Below are positions 43,332-54,724 of a DNA stretch of 64,000 nucleotides, in pieces; within the stretch, counting starts at the first letter, position 1, and every line of letters begins with the position of its first letter. Origin of the DNA: Excoecaria cochinchinensis (lineage: Eukaryota > Streptophyta > Magnoliopsida > Malpighiales > Euphorbiaceae); the NCBI GenBank assembly GCA_947683425.1, contig CANTUQ010000101.1, forward strand, positions 29,225,001 through 29,289,000, given 5' to 3'. The notes under the pieces were generated by a model. The model was not told the DNA's origin and did no database searches. It saw only the letters and a list, made by a program, of their open reading frames with translations. Both the position numbers and the translations under genes were made by a program.

Positions 43332-43695
43332 CTATTATAGTCAACAATTGTTGGCTATATCAAAAGCCAACAATTGTTGGCTGATTTAAAAAAAAAAAAA
43401 AAAAAAATCAAATTTTACATATCCCACATCGGGAATTTAACAAAATGAAAGGGGATTTGCAACTATAAATACAACCCCCTAGTTTTAGTTTTATTCATCC
43501 CTTGATTGCTTAGCTTGTCAATTAGTTAAGCATATCACTTCTCTCTTGTATTATTTCACAGTTCAGTTTTAGTGAAATAATATTCTTAGTCCCGAGGACG
43601 TAGGCAATATTGGCCGAACCTCGTTAAATCTTTTGTTCCTTATTATTTCTATTTTAGCTGCAGTTTTGCTTTAATCCGGTCCTTATTTTACAACA
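43326..43695 (+). repeat. 3' LTR of copia-B
   Basis: 370 bp; it differs from the 5' LTR only in the A-run length by my reading. Confidence 0.95.
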
Positions 43696-43700
43696 CTATC

Positions 43701-44017
43701 TTTCTTTTTCTTTTCTTTACTTTTTTTTTAAGTATACAAAGCAATAATAGAAGTGGTGACATTGTTATTCAGGTTTGAATAATTGATGATTGTGCATCAT
43801 CAGAAAAACAAGTATGAACTGAAATGGAATTTTAATTGTAATAATAAAGCCAATTCTTCATTATTAATGATAATTAACGAGAGGCGGCCATATTAACCAT
43901 CAAAACGATATGAAGATTCCAGTCAAAAGATTCGGTGATCAATTTTATATATAGAATTGTTAATCCTCATTAAGATTAATGCTATATATATATTAAGATC
44001 AAACACAACATACACAA
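43701..44017. other. Intergenic DNA after copia-B
   Basis: A T-rich start that continues the copy A flank, then unassigned AT-rich sequence leading to the start of copy D. Confidence 0.4.
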
Positions 44018-44790
44018 ATGGAAGTTGGCTTTGGCCTTCTGTTCTTTACTATGACCAATTGTCTCAGTAATTTGGGAAATGAAACGGATCAGCATTGAGC
44101 TCGATCTTTTGGAAATTCAAAGGCAAGATATCCACTGAAAATCAAGCATAATTTGCCCAGAAAAAGATTATCTAAAGCAATATTCTAATGTTGATGCTTT
44201 TTAATTCGGCATCTCATAATATTGATATGACATCAGTACCTTAAATTAAAGAAACATAAGCCAATGTAAATTATTCATTGTTAACAGTAAAATTCATTAT
44301 TCTACAATACATAAGCATTAAGCCCATCGCCTCCAGGTATAGTTTTATATGCTTCTCTTTATTAAATTCATGACCATGCTCTAGGTTGACAAGTGCTGTT
44401 TATATGTTGCAGAGTACGGAACAAACAACAAAGCAACAAAATATGGAGATATATATAGTTTTGGCATAATTTTATTGGAAATTTTCACAGGACGGAGGCT
44501 AACGGATCAAGTTTTTAAGAATGGTTTAAATCTCCATAGCTTTGTTAGATCTAATCTTACTGGCCAAGTCATGCAGATTTTAGATCCTTTTCTTATCACT
44601 GAAAGTTTGACAAGATGGAGGAGAAGTTCATGATGGTACTGTATCAGTATTGGAAATTGGACTTTCATGCTCAGTTGAACAACCAGCAGATCGAATGCTT
44701 ATGGGGGATGTCACTAGAAAATTAAATGTTATCAAAGAGGCTTTCTTGCTTCCAAGGATCCATAGAGGCAAAACAAACGGAGCTTTCTAA
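44018..44790 (+). pseudogene. LRR receptor kinase deletion derivative, copy D
   Basis: ATG 44018 starts a shortened signal peptide and LRRNT (NCLSNLGNETDQH, then TGA). Nearly all LRR and kinase exon 1 is missing. Sequence resumes at about 44325 with the last codons of exon 1 (CCTCCAG|GTATAG), the intron to 44412, and exon 2 (44413-44790). Exon 2 is almost identical to that of the intact copy, with a 2-nt loss at about 44609 that breaks the frame. The stop TAA at 44788-44790 is conserved. Confidence 0.8.
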
Positions 44791-45740
44791 AAGGTATGGG
44801 TTCTCTTTTATAGTTGAATCTTAATTTTGTTTGAATTAAGTTGAAAGATCATTTTTAACATTTTTTATTTTTATTATTCTAACCGATGTTTGCTCATAAG
44901 GTGCATGTGCTTTTGAATCATTCAATTGCAAGTATCATCCATACGATAAATTCAGATGGACAAACACCACGTGTGCATGCACCAGACTATCATTCTACAA
45001 GAAGTACTTGAATCTGGATTGAATTGGATAGAAAAACTTGTTAACTCCTAACATTTCTTAATTTATATATTGCATATTTCTGCTGAAAATGTAGAAAAAT
45101 TTCTCAATTAAACTAGAATGGCTATGAACATTTCAATTTTCCACATCTCAAAAGCTACTTTTGATTTGAATTTAATTGCCTATGCATAAATAGCTATGTA
45201 GTTCGAACGCATCTGGTTAAATGTCAATAGTGTTTAATGTTTTACGTTGAGATCAATCTTCTTTACAAATATTATTATTTAGCAAATAATGGTAAAGTTA
45301 TTTTTGTATTTTCTTGTATTTTAAATTTGTAAAAATTAAAGTCAGAATTTACAAGTTAATTTAAGATTTGTATATGAAAAATATTAAGCCATATCAGAAA
45401 ATTTCAGCAGCTCTATCATTTCTATTTATAAGAACTTTATGTATTTAGTGATATTATATATCAATATGCATGGTGTATTATTGACATTAGACGTGGAGAA
45501 ATATATTTGAACGAATTTTCTGTTTTCTTAGTATTAGAAATATGATTCGGGAAATGATGAATGAAAAATGAAAACGAAAATAGAGAAGAAGATCAGGTAT
45601 TCGGAAACAAAATAGAAAGAGCAATTCCTGCAGATAATGGCCTTGGGATGGAGGCCCAAGGTTAAGCTCAGTACTCATAAGGTCCAATCTTATTTGGACC
45701 AGATCCAAACCCGCAAAGCTTCAACAGCCCAATTAAGTCT
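44325..45740 (+). repeat. Duplicated 3' receptor-kinase block (pairs with about 52805-54245)
   Basis: Exon 2, the 3' UTR intron region and about 950 bp of flank match the block at 52805-54245 closely. Examples are ACGTGGAGAAATA near 45492 and 53973, and TTGGGATGGA near 45643 and 54136. In this copy the 3' UTR intron acceptor is changed (TTGCCT for TTGCAG). It is a tandem segmental duplication, about 8.5 kb apart. Confidence 0.8.
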
Positions 45741-46530
45741 AAAAAGTTCAAAATCCACAACAAAATTAAAGAAAGTATTAGGAAGTAAGAAACTTTTTAC
45801 TTTTGATTTAGGGGCATCACACTTGTTTGTCCTAGCTAGACAGACCATAGAACTGGGTACCCCTTTGGCAAATTTTATGAATTTAAATATGTAGTTTATT
45901 ATGTAAGTCTGATTACGTCCTAATTCAATTAAAAATTTGCTTATTAAAGGGTGGATTTAAAGTTTATATATAAATCGCAGGTTTGAACTTTATATTACTT
46001 TTATATTTTTATAATTTATCATGAATTACATAATCCAAAATATTTAAAAGTATAGAGAAAAAAAATAAAATTTGATAATAAATATTAGATTTTATAAATG
46101 TATTAATCTATTAAATCATTTTTACAATATATTTGTATAATATAATATATTAACGGGATATGATGTGATGCAGTGCATCTGTACCATCAGATTGGTGGGA
46201 CGCACACGATTTAATTGTTCAGATACACGTACACAATATGTACATATATACCGAATTATTACTGTATATTATCTTATACATTAAAATTATTTTTTATTTA
46301 AATTTTTCATTGAACTTGCCTGAGCCTAACTAGCAACTTGCAGTTTTTTTTATATTCAAATTGGAATAATTATAATTAATATTCAAATTCCTAAAAATCA
46401 TACTGATATGGAACTGTCCATACAAAACGATTAAGAATAATTCTTACATTGGACGTATATATTAAATGAATATCTGTCAAATGACATTAAACATTGTGTA
46501 ATTTAACATACCTCATATACATATACTCCC
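45741..46530. other. AT-rich intergenic DNA
   Basis: Short open frames near 45640-45890 have no recognisable domain and are treated as non-coding. No repeats with clear ends are seen. Confidence 0.45.
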
Positions 46531-46534
46531 TTCT

Positions 46535-47250
46535 CAGTAGATGAATTTAGAGAAATGATTGTTTAATTTGATTTGTAAATTTAAAATTATTTTTTCAACT
46601 GCTAATGGGTAAAATCATTTTGGCCAAATTATTTTGAAACAACTGTTTTGTAATGTGAATGGATCAAAATATTCCAAGTCATCATAAGTTATCACTACAA
46701 GATATTGGCAGTCTAAAATTGTTTCCTCGCCAATTAGTACTATAACTCGAGACCCATATTTATCACTTTGCCATAATTAGCAAGAACAGAACATTCTTGC
46801 TAATTTCAACTGAATTCCATTTTAATTTTTTCTAAATTTAACTAGGAAGCATTTTCTTGTTAAATTGTTTCCTCGCTAATTAGTCACAAGATATTCTTGC
46901 TAATTTGTCACTCATTTATATGCTATTTCACTTGCATCAAAATATGCATGACAACTCTCCGATTTTTCTTGCCAATTAGAATTTGAGCTTCTCGCTAAAT
47001 TTCGTATGAAACTACAATTTTCTTATAATGTATCATAAAATTCCAAGTCTTTTACTACTCTAACATTCTAATTACCCGAACTTGTACGTAGATGATGGAT
47101 CACTCCCATTCTTTACCACATTGTTCAAAAAATTGGTCCGATCCACCGATTCATCTTTGTTGACCATGACCTGGTCTCTACTTTGTATTGGCTCATTTTT
47201 TAAATTCTTTCTAACTATTATTCGCTGAAAACCATTAAGCTAGACGGATA
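46535..47250 (+). repeat. Copy of the receptor-kinase promoter region
   Basis: Stretches such as TTTAGAGAAATGATTG, TTTTTCAACTGCTAAT and ATTCCAAGTCATCATAAG match 49865-50060 upstream of the intact gene. The copy is interrupted by the CACTA MITE at 46693-47030. Confidence 0.7.
46693..47030. mobile_element. 338-bp CACTA-type MITE
   Basis: It starts CACTACAAGA and ends TCTTATAATG (inverted, two mismatches), flanked by TAT at 46690-46692 and 47031-47033, the 3-bp duplication expected for CACTA elements. Repeated motifs TTGCTAATT, CGCCAATTAG and AATTAGCAAG in both orientations form subterminal repeats. The paralogous promoter at 50040-50065 lacks it. Confidence 0.8.
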
Positions 47251-47372
47251 AATCGAAACTGACCAACTCGCTCTTTTGGAATTCAAAGCCATGATATACG
47301 GTGACTTTAATGGCTCTGGCGTTTGATTTAGTGGAAAATGAGAGTTTGGAAATGTGATTTCCCTCGTAGTGG
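47250..47372 (+). pseudogene. LRR receptor kinase deletion fusion, copy E
   Basis: LRRNT codons ETDQLALLEFKAM are followed after about 20 bp by the kinase segment LALAFDLVENESLEM (compare KALVFEFMENGSLEM in the intact copy). Everything between is lost, and stops follow. It lies downstream of a promoter copy and next to a copia remnant. Confidence 0.7.
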
Positions 47373-47473
47373 AGGCCATAGTGGGAAGAAGTCATTGGGA
47401 GGACTAGTGTGGGCAAGAAAATTAACTAAGCATATTGAACTTAGTCCACCCACTGATCATATTTTGTGGAAGT

Positions 47474-49706
47474 TGTAAGTTTTGACATTAATTCAAACAA
47501 ACATCATCATAAAACATTAATAATGCCCATTCAAATCTTGAATATAATAATAATCACATAAAAAAGTGAATAAATCACTTATCTTGAGCGGAATTCGACA
47601 TAATAAAAAGAAATTTAACAATTACGAATCTTATAAACTAATTTTTCCCACTTAACCCTTTTTATACAGTAGATGCTTGATGGAAAGCTAAAATACGATC
47701 TTTTTTGTATTTTGTTTTGTCTGTAATCTTAATTAGGGTGGAAAGAGTACTAATTTATATACTCTTTTAATTTTAGATCTAGTACATTCATCAAATAAAA
47801 ATTTAACGGTTAAAATTTAATATACTATTAAATAAAAAAAAATCATAATCCTAACTTAATATGAGTTTAATGTAAATAGAAGTATAAGCCAACTATAATT
47901 CTTATCCGGCCACACTTCTTATATTCTCCCACTTGGCCATATGTTTCATTATTATATTTAATAGTATAATATAAGGCTAGCAAAAATTAAATCTTATAAA
48001 CTGTTAACATCATAAATACATCGACACAATAAATTACATAATGCGGGTTATGGCAGTCATACACAGTATAGTCGCATACTCCATTTCATATACCACTATA
48101 TTAAGAACTTATTATGTTAGGTTCATAAGGTGTATATAAATAACATACAGTTCATATACCTGTTATAAAAATACATACAAATTTTTTATTCAAATAATTA
48201 TGTATACATAAACACAATGAATAATAAATATAAAATTCAGAAACATGTCATTATTGAGTTCAAAAGTGTTAAACATTATTATCAATCGTAAATACAACAA
48301 AGACCCATTCTAAGCACATGTTTTTTAAATGTATTTGGTTGTATATATATCATTTGTTTTTGAATCTCCTCTTTGACAACAAAATACTTTAATTTCATGT
48401 GTTTTGTACTTCTAGAATATTTGTCATTTTTAGAAAAAAAAACTGCTGCAAAATTATCACAATAAATTTTCAGTACTAGGTTAATAAAATGAACTCTTTG
48501 TTTCTTTAATCTTACTTCCTCCTGAATGAGTTTACTGGACAGTTCATCAATATTCCACTTATCCTTTAATGCATTATAATTAATGTGCAACGGTCCATAT
48601 TCAGCAGGAAGTGAGTTCAAGATAAACTGCACTAAGAAAGAGTCTTCCACAGTCATATCTAGTTTCTTAAGTCTTGCTGCAATATTGGTTATTTCAAGGA
48701 CATGTTGCTGCGTACTTTTTGACCCATCAAATTTCATGGTCGTGAGTTCAGTCATAAGTGTCCCTGCAAATGCCTTATCAACAAAACAAAACTTATCTTC
48801 CACTAGCTTAAGAAAATTTTTAGCATTCTGATTTTCAGTGCTAGGAAGAGTAGACTTAATATTGTTGGCAATTGTCATTCGCATAAAGTTCAAGTATAAT
48901 CTATTAGACATCTTCCATGCCTTATGGTGTGCTTTTTTAGCCTCTGTACTAGTATCATTAATGTCAGCAGGCTTATCCTCTAATAGCGCTAAATCAAGAT
49001 CCAAAATACCTAAATGGAAAGAGACTTGCTCGCTCTATTCAGAAAAATTCATACCAGTGAACAAGGTAACAGAAGAACCTTGAGAGTAAAGGTTAATAGC
49101 AACAAATATATAAACGCTCACTTATTAACAGATTCATACATAAAGCACATACAATAAATATATATTACAGGTTTCCTTTAAAAAAATCCAGCAATAAATA
49201 TCATTACTATCATTAGAATGCTATTTAAACTTTATGAGAAAATTAAATAAACTTTACTAAATATATATAGCATCTTTAGATAACTATATATATATGACAA
49301 TAGTATATCAATTTTCTCCTTTATATTTATTAGTTATAGAACATTGATTTACTTTTGGATAAATTTCTTAATTTCTATTAATCAATAAATTCTTTTTAAT
49401 AGCATTTGATAAAATACATAAATGGTATGACTACACATTCAAATACGATCTTTTTGTATTTTATTTTGTCTGCAATCTTAATTAGGGTGGATAAAATACT
49501 AGTTTATATATTTTTTAAATTTTAGATCTAGTACGTCCATCAAATACTAATTTAACGGTGAAAATTTAATATACTATTACAATAAAAGAAAAATTCTAAT
49601 TCTAACGTAATATGAGTTTTTCTTCAAAAAAAAAAACTTAATATGAGTTTAATTTAAATAGAACTATATGACAACTATAATTCTTATCCGGTTCACACCT
49701 CTTATA
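47474..49706 (-). mobile_element. Internally deleted copia element related to copia-1
   Basis: The 3' LTR is 47474-47923 (450 bp). A purine tract (complement TTCTCCCACTT) lies at 47924-47934. A partial 5' LTR of about 265 bp ends at 49706, and the PBS side is deleted. Flanks GAAGT (47469-47473) and AAAGT (49707-49711) fit a 5-bp duplication with one change. LTR and gag match copia-1 throughout. The interior has lost protease, integrase and RT. Confidence 0.8.
48282..49070 (-). pseudogene. Gag fused to RNase H by internal deletion
   Basis: From 49004 the frame reads gag (LDLALLEDKPADIND to QEEVRLKKQRVHFINLV) and then, at about 48480, passes straight into the RNase H end (LKIYCDNFAAVFFSKNDKYS ... 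HVLRMG). A TAG upstream of 49004 (NFSE-stop) and the lost splice acceptor show it is not functional, but a 240-codon fusion frame remains open. Confidence 0.8.
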
Positions 49707-49711
49707 AAAGT

Positions 49712-50158
49712 ATTATATTTAGTACCAATTCCCCTCGCTATTATAAATTATAAAGATATAATAGAATATAATTTTAAAAAGGTCGTAATGATGTTGCCGA
49801 TTCTAGATCCCATTCATAATTTCCGTTTTTAATTGTTTAAACTAGTAGAACTCCACATGATAGGAATTTAGAGAAGTGATTGCACAGTTCGATATTTATA
49901 AACTTAAAAATTATTTCAACTGCTAATCTATAGCTCGTAAAAACCATTTTGACCAAAATTATCAAAGTTAATGAACCAGCTAATAACTTTTTTCTTTCTT
50001 TCTTTTGGAAACAACTGTTGTGTAATGAGAAAATATTACTATTCCAAGTCATCATAAGCTATTTAAAGGATCAATCAGCAGCATTCTTTACCATCAGCAG
50101 TTTCAGATTTTCATACTATTTGCTTACCATACTAAACGATTAAAACCATCAAACACAA
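49712..50158 (+). promoter_or_regulatory. Upstream region of the intact LRR receptor kinase
   Basis: Part of it is shared with the region upstream of copy E (46535-47250). No unambiguous TATA box is seen; the translated start is preceded by ACCATCAAACACAA. Regulatory function is inferred only from position and conservation. Confidence 0.4.
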
Positions 50159-53100
50159 ATGAAACTCTCATCAATCCTTCCTCTCTTTCTCTTCTTTTCT
50201 ATAACCAAAACATCCAATTTTCTCAGTAATTTGGGTAATGAAACCGACCAACTCGCTCTTTTAGAATTCAAAGCCCAAATATCCAGTGACCCTACTAGCA
50301 TCTTGAGCTCCTGGAATAATTCTGCAGACTTCTGCAGATGGGAAGGTGTTACTTGTGGCAAGAAACATAAGAGAGTTACCTCTCTAGACCTTCAGGGGCT
50401 GAGCTTGATGGGGGCCTTATCTCCGCGTATAAGGAACCTCACCTTCTTAAGGTATCTGTACCTTGCAAACAACAAATTCCATGGAGAAATTTTTGAAGAA
50501 GTCGGTCATCTATTCCGATTGAGAAATCTCAACCTCTCATACAACAAGTTTGAAGGAGAAATTCCGCCCAACATCAGCTACTGCTCAAATCTCAGAATCT
50601 TGGATTTGAGCAGTAATAACTTAGCTGGAAAAATTCCTGCTCAGTTAGGTTCTTTTAAGAAGCTTGTGGGACTCGACGTTTTTCACAATAAACTGACAGG
50701 AGAGATCCCGTATTCCCTTGGAAACCTATCTTCTCTCCAAATATTATCTTTGGGAGATAATAATCTGCAGGGAAATATTCCAAATGATTTGGGAACACTT
50801 ACAAGCTTAACTTATTTTGAAGTTTCGGTGAATAACTTGACAGGTACAATCGCTTCCACCCTTTACAACCTTTCATCTCTTGCTGTATTCAGTGTTGCAG
50901 CAAATAAATTTCAAGGGACTCTCCCACCAAACATAGGCCTTACTCTTCCTAAGCTTCAATTTTTTCTCATTGGTGCAAACCGAATCCGTGGAAATTTTCC
51001 AATTTCACTCCCTAATGCTTCTCAGCTTCAATTGGTGGACATGGGTACCAACAAACTAAGCGGCCAAGTTCCATATAATCTAGGACATTTAAAGAATCTC
51101 CAATTCCTGAGTGTGGAATATAATTTTATGGGCACTAACGGAAGCGAAGATCTAGATTTTATGAAATCTTTGTCTAACTGCAGCACTCTACTAACATTTT
51201 CAATTGCTTATAACAACTTAAGGGGGGTATTACCAAGCTCTATAGCCAATATGTCAAATCTTCGTCAACTATTTATGGGAGGTAATCAAATATATGGCAG
51301 AATTCCATCAGAGATTGGGAACCTTGTCAATTTGTATAGATTGGCAATGGAGGATAATAATTTGTCCGGTCCAATTCCTGATGCTTTTGGGAAGCTTGTT
51401 AATTTGCAATCAATTAATTTGCCCAGATGTAAGCTATCTGGAGAAATCCCACAATCCCTATGCAACATCACTGCGTTGACTGAACTGTATTTGTTTGCAA
51501 ACAAATTGGAAGGAAACCTAACAAGTATTGATAACTGCAAGAATCTGCAGTTTCTGGATATTTCAGCAAATCATCTGATTGGCAGCATACCACAACAGAT
51601 GATTGATCTCTTTCCATTTGTACTTCTTAATTTATCACAAAACGCATTGACAGGTCTCATTCCCATCGAAGTCGGTAGGCTGAAAAATCTCAGAGCTTTA
51701 GATTTGTCAAAAAACAATATGTCAGGGAAGATTCCTAACACCATAGGTCAATGTTTGGGACTAGAATACCTTGATATGGACGATAATATGCTTCACGGAA
51801 ACATTCCTCCATCCCTTGCTACCTTGAAAGGTCTTCAGGTTTTAGACCTGTCAAGGAACAACTTATCAGGAAATATCCCGAAAGAGCTGCAGAAACTCAC
51901 CTTCTTGCTGTATCTTCATCTCTCTTACAACAATCTTGAGGGTGAAGTACCAACAGAAGGAGTGTTCAGCAACGTAAGTGCATTTTCGGCTAATGGAAAC
52001 AGTAAGCTTTGTGGTGGCATCCCAGAATTGCAGCTGCCAGCATGTACTGTCAAAGGAAATAAACAAAGAATGTCTACAAAAGCAATTATCCTCGCAGCAA
52101 CCATCAGTCCAATAGTGATTTTCATTTTAGTAATACCCTTGTATGTTTCCTATTGGCGAAGGTCAAGAAAAAATCCATCTTCAAAACTTTTTGAAGATAA
52201 CAAGCTTCCTCGAATTTCATACATGGAATTGTTGCAAGCAACCAATGATTTCTCTTCAGAAAATATCATCGGAGAAGGTAGTTTTGGCTCGGTATATAGA
52301 GGAAACCTTGGTCTTCAAGGAGAAAATCTAGTTGCTGTGAAAGTACTCAAACTTCAACAACATGGAGCTTCCAAGAGCTTTCTAGCTGAGTGCAAAGCAT
52401 TACGCAATATTAGACATCGAAATCTGGTAAAGATCTTGACATACTGCTCCAGCATTGATTTTAAAGGCAATGACTTCAAAGCTCTGGTTTTTGAATTCAT
52501 GGAAAATGGGAGTTTGGAGATGTGGTTGCACCCAAGAGATGACATTGGCAATAGCCAGCCAAGGAATTTAAGCCTTCAACAAAGGCTTCAGGTGGTGATC
52601 GATGTGTCATCTGCATTACATTATCTTCATGACAATTGTAAACCGCCAGTTCTTCACTGCGACTTAAAGCCAAGCAATATTCTTTTTGATGGAGATATGA
52701 CTGCTCATGTTGGTGACTTTGGATTAGCAAGGCTCAAGTCAGAGTCAACCAATGATTTTTCTCAAAGTGAAACTAGCTCAATCGGGATAAAGGGAACGAT
52801 CGGTTATATGCCTCCAGGTACAGTTTTATATGCTTCTCTTTATTAAATTCATGACCATGCTCTAGGTTGACATGTACTGTGTTTATGTTGCAGAGTATGG
52901 AACAAACAACAAAGCAACAAAATATGGAGATATATATAGTTTCGGCATAATTTTGTTGGAAATTTTCACAGGACGAAGGCCAACGGATCAAGTTTTTAAG
53001 AATGGTTTAAATCTCCATAGCTTTGTTAGATCTAATCTCACTGGAAAAGTCATGCAGGTTTTAGATCCTTTTCTTATTACTGAAAGTTTGGGACAAGATG

Positions 53101-53273
53101 GAGGAGAAGTTCATGATTGTATGGTATCAGTATTGGAAATTGGACTCTCATGCTCAGTAGAACTACCAGCAGATCGAATGCATATTGGGGATGTGAATAG
53201 AAAATTAAATGTTATCAAAGAGGTTTTCTTGAGTCCAAGGATCCACAGAGGCAAAACAACCCGAGCTTTCTAA
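50159..53273 (+). CDS. LRR receptor-like serine/threonine kinase, subfamily XII-like, intact copy C
   Basis: Exon 1 is 50159-52817, the 76-nt GT-AG intron is 52818-52893, and exon 2 is 52894-53273, giving 1012 aa. A signal peptide (LSSILPLFLFFSITKT) precedes LRRNT_2 (NETDQLALLEFKAQISSDP), over 20 plant-type LRRs, juxtamembrane cysteines (LCGGIPELQLPAC) and a membrane helix at about 640-664. The kinase has GEGSFGSVYRG (about 703), the VAVK lysine (about 727), HCDLKPSN (about 832, a non-RD kinase) and DFGLAR (about 853). Non-RD receptors of the EFR/FLS2/Xa21 group act at the plasma membrane in recognition of microbial patterns, usually with SERK co-receptors. The ligand here is unknown. The 78-nt-class intron position is shared with the other copies. 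No lesion is seen, and it is the only intact copy in the cluster. Confidence 0.92.
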
Positions 53274-53665
53274 AAGGTATGGGTTCTTTTTTATAGTTGA
53301 ATATTAATTTTGTTTTAATTGAGGTGAAATATCATTTTTAACATTTTCTTTATTATTCTAACTTATGTTTGCCCATGGCACATGCGCATGTAATGCTTGT
53401 GCATTTAAATCGTCTGATAGCAATTACCATCAATTGGATAATACAAATGGGTAAATATCACATGTGTACATTTACCGAACTATCATTTTGGAGTAATTGA
53501 ATCAACTCTTGATATTTCTTAATTTATATTGCATATTTCTCCTGAAACTGCAGAAAAAATTTCTCAATTAAACTAGAATAGCTATGAACATTTCAATTAA
53601 CTAAATATGTACTTGATTATTTTTTCACATCTCAAAAGCTACTTTTAATTTGAATTGAATTGCAG
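53274..53665 (+). other. Likely 3' UTR intron of copy C
   Basis: Three bases after the stop, the donor GGTATGGGTTC (GT at 53277) opens a 389-nt segment ending TTGCAG at 53665. The same arrangement is seen in copies A and G, so it is probably real. Confidence 0.5.
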
Positions 53666-54720
53666 AGACATGATTGTGCGATTCAAGCGTATATGACTAA
53701 ATGTCAAGAGGAATTAATGTTCTACATTGACATCGATATTCTTTACAAATATTATTACTTAGCAAATAATGGTAAAGTTATTTTTGTATTTTCCTGTGTA
53801 TTAAATTAGAAAAACTTAAAGTCAGAATTTGTAAGTTAATTTAAAATGTGTATCTGAAAAATCTTAAGACACATCAGAAATTCTCAACAGCTCTATCATT
53901 TCTTTTTGTAAGAATTTTTTGCATTTACTGATATTATATATCAACATGCATGGTCTATTATTGACACTAGACGTGGAGAAATACATTTGAACAAATTTTA
54001 TGTTTTCTTAGTATTAGAAGTAATATGATTTGTCCAAAGTGATCGGAAATGATGAATGAAAAATGAAAATGAAAATAGGGAAGAAGAGAATATTCGGAAA
54101 CAAAATAGAAAGAGCAATTCATGCCGATAATGCCCTTGGGATGGAAGCCCAAGGTTAAGCACAGTACTCTTCAAGTCCAAACTTATTCGGACCAGATCCA
54201 AACCCACGAAGCTTAAGCGGCCCAATTAAGTCCAAAAAGTTCGATCTAATGGAGATTGCAAATAAATAAATAAAGGCCTTTTTACAAAATTATACAAAAA
54301 AAATAAAAATAAAAATAACAAAAAAAATACCACTTTCCACGATATTTCAAATATACAACATTTTAAAATCTTAATTTCATTTATACAATTTTTTTTTACA
54401 AAAATACCACTTCTATAAAAAAATCAAACAAAAAAACCGTTTTAACATTTCTATTTCAATTTTCTCACTTTCCTATTTCTCTCTTTCTCATTTTCCTAAT
54501 TCATGTCCTCCTCTCATTACTCTCTCACTGTGTACTCTCACATTCTTACCGATTTTCAGATCACCGAGCAACTCTCCCTCACTTTCGATTTCGAGACCAC
54601 CGGCACTCTTCTTCTCTATCGATTTTGAGACCACTGACTATTTTTATTCTCTCCAAATCTGCTCCAGTTGTTTTCTCTTTAATCTTTGTACTAAAATCTT
54701 TGAAAATTTTGGTTGAGATT
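53666..54720. other. 3' flank of copy C and pre-LTR sequence
   Basis: Up to about 54245 this matches the flank of copy D. From 54250 it is A-rich and then, at about 54430-54620, strongly pyrimidine-rich (CT-repeats). No gene is recognised. Confidence 0.5.
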
Positions 54721-54724
54721 ATTC

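Larger units (their letters stand above)
38761..43695 (+). mobile_element. Intact Ty1/copia retrotransposon, copia-B (Tork/Tnt1-like)
   Basis: LTRs are 38761-39129 (369 bp) and 43326-43695 (370 bp). By eye they differ only by one A in a 19/20-A run. The target duplication is CTATC (38756-38760, 43696-43700). The PBS TGGTATCAGAGC lies at 39132-39143, two bases after the LTR. One open 1325-codon gag-pol ORF lies between. It is inserted in the 3' flank of receptor copy A. Gag resembles Tnt1-94 (KYEIEKFNGSNFSLWKLKM). The near-identical LTRs indicate a recent insertion. Confidence 0.95.

Noticed and set aside
45637..45894. Small ORF that might be a host gene
   Set aside because: No recognisable domain; the homologous stretch at 54150-54245 does not keep the frame.
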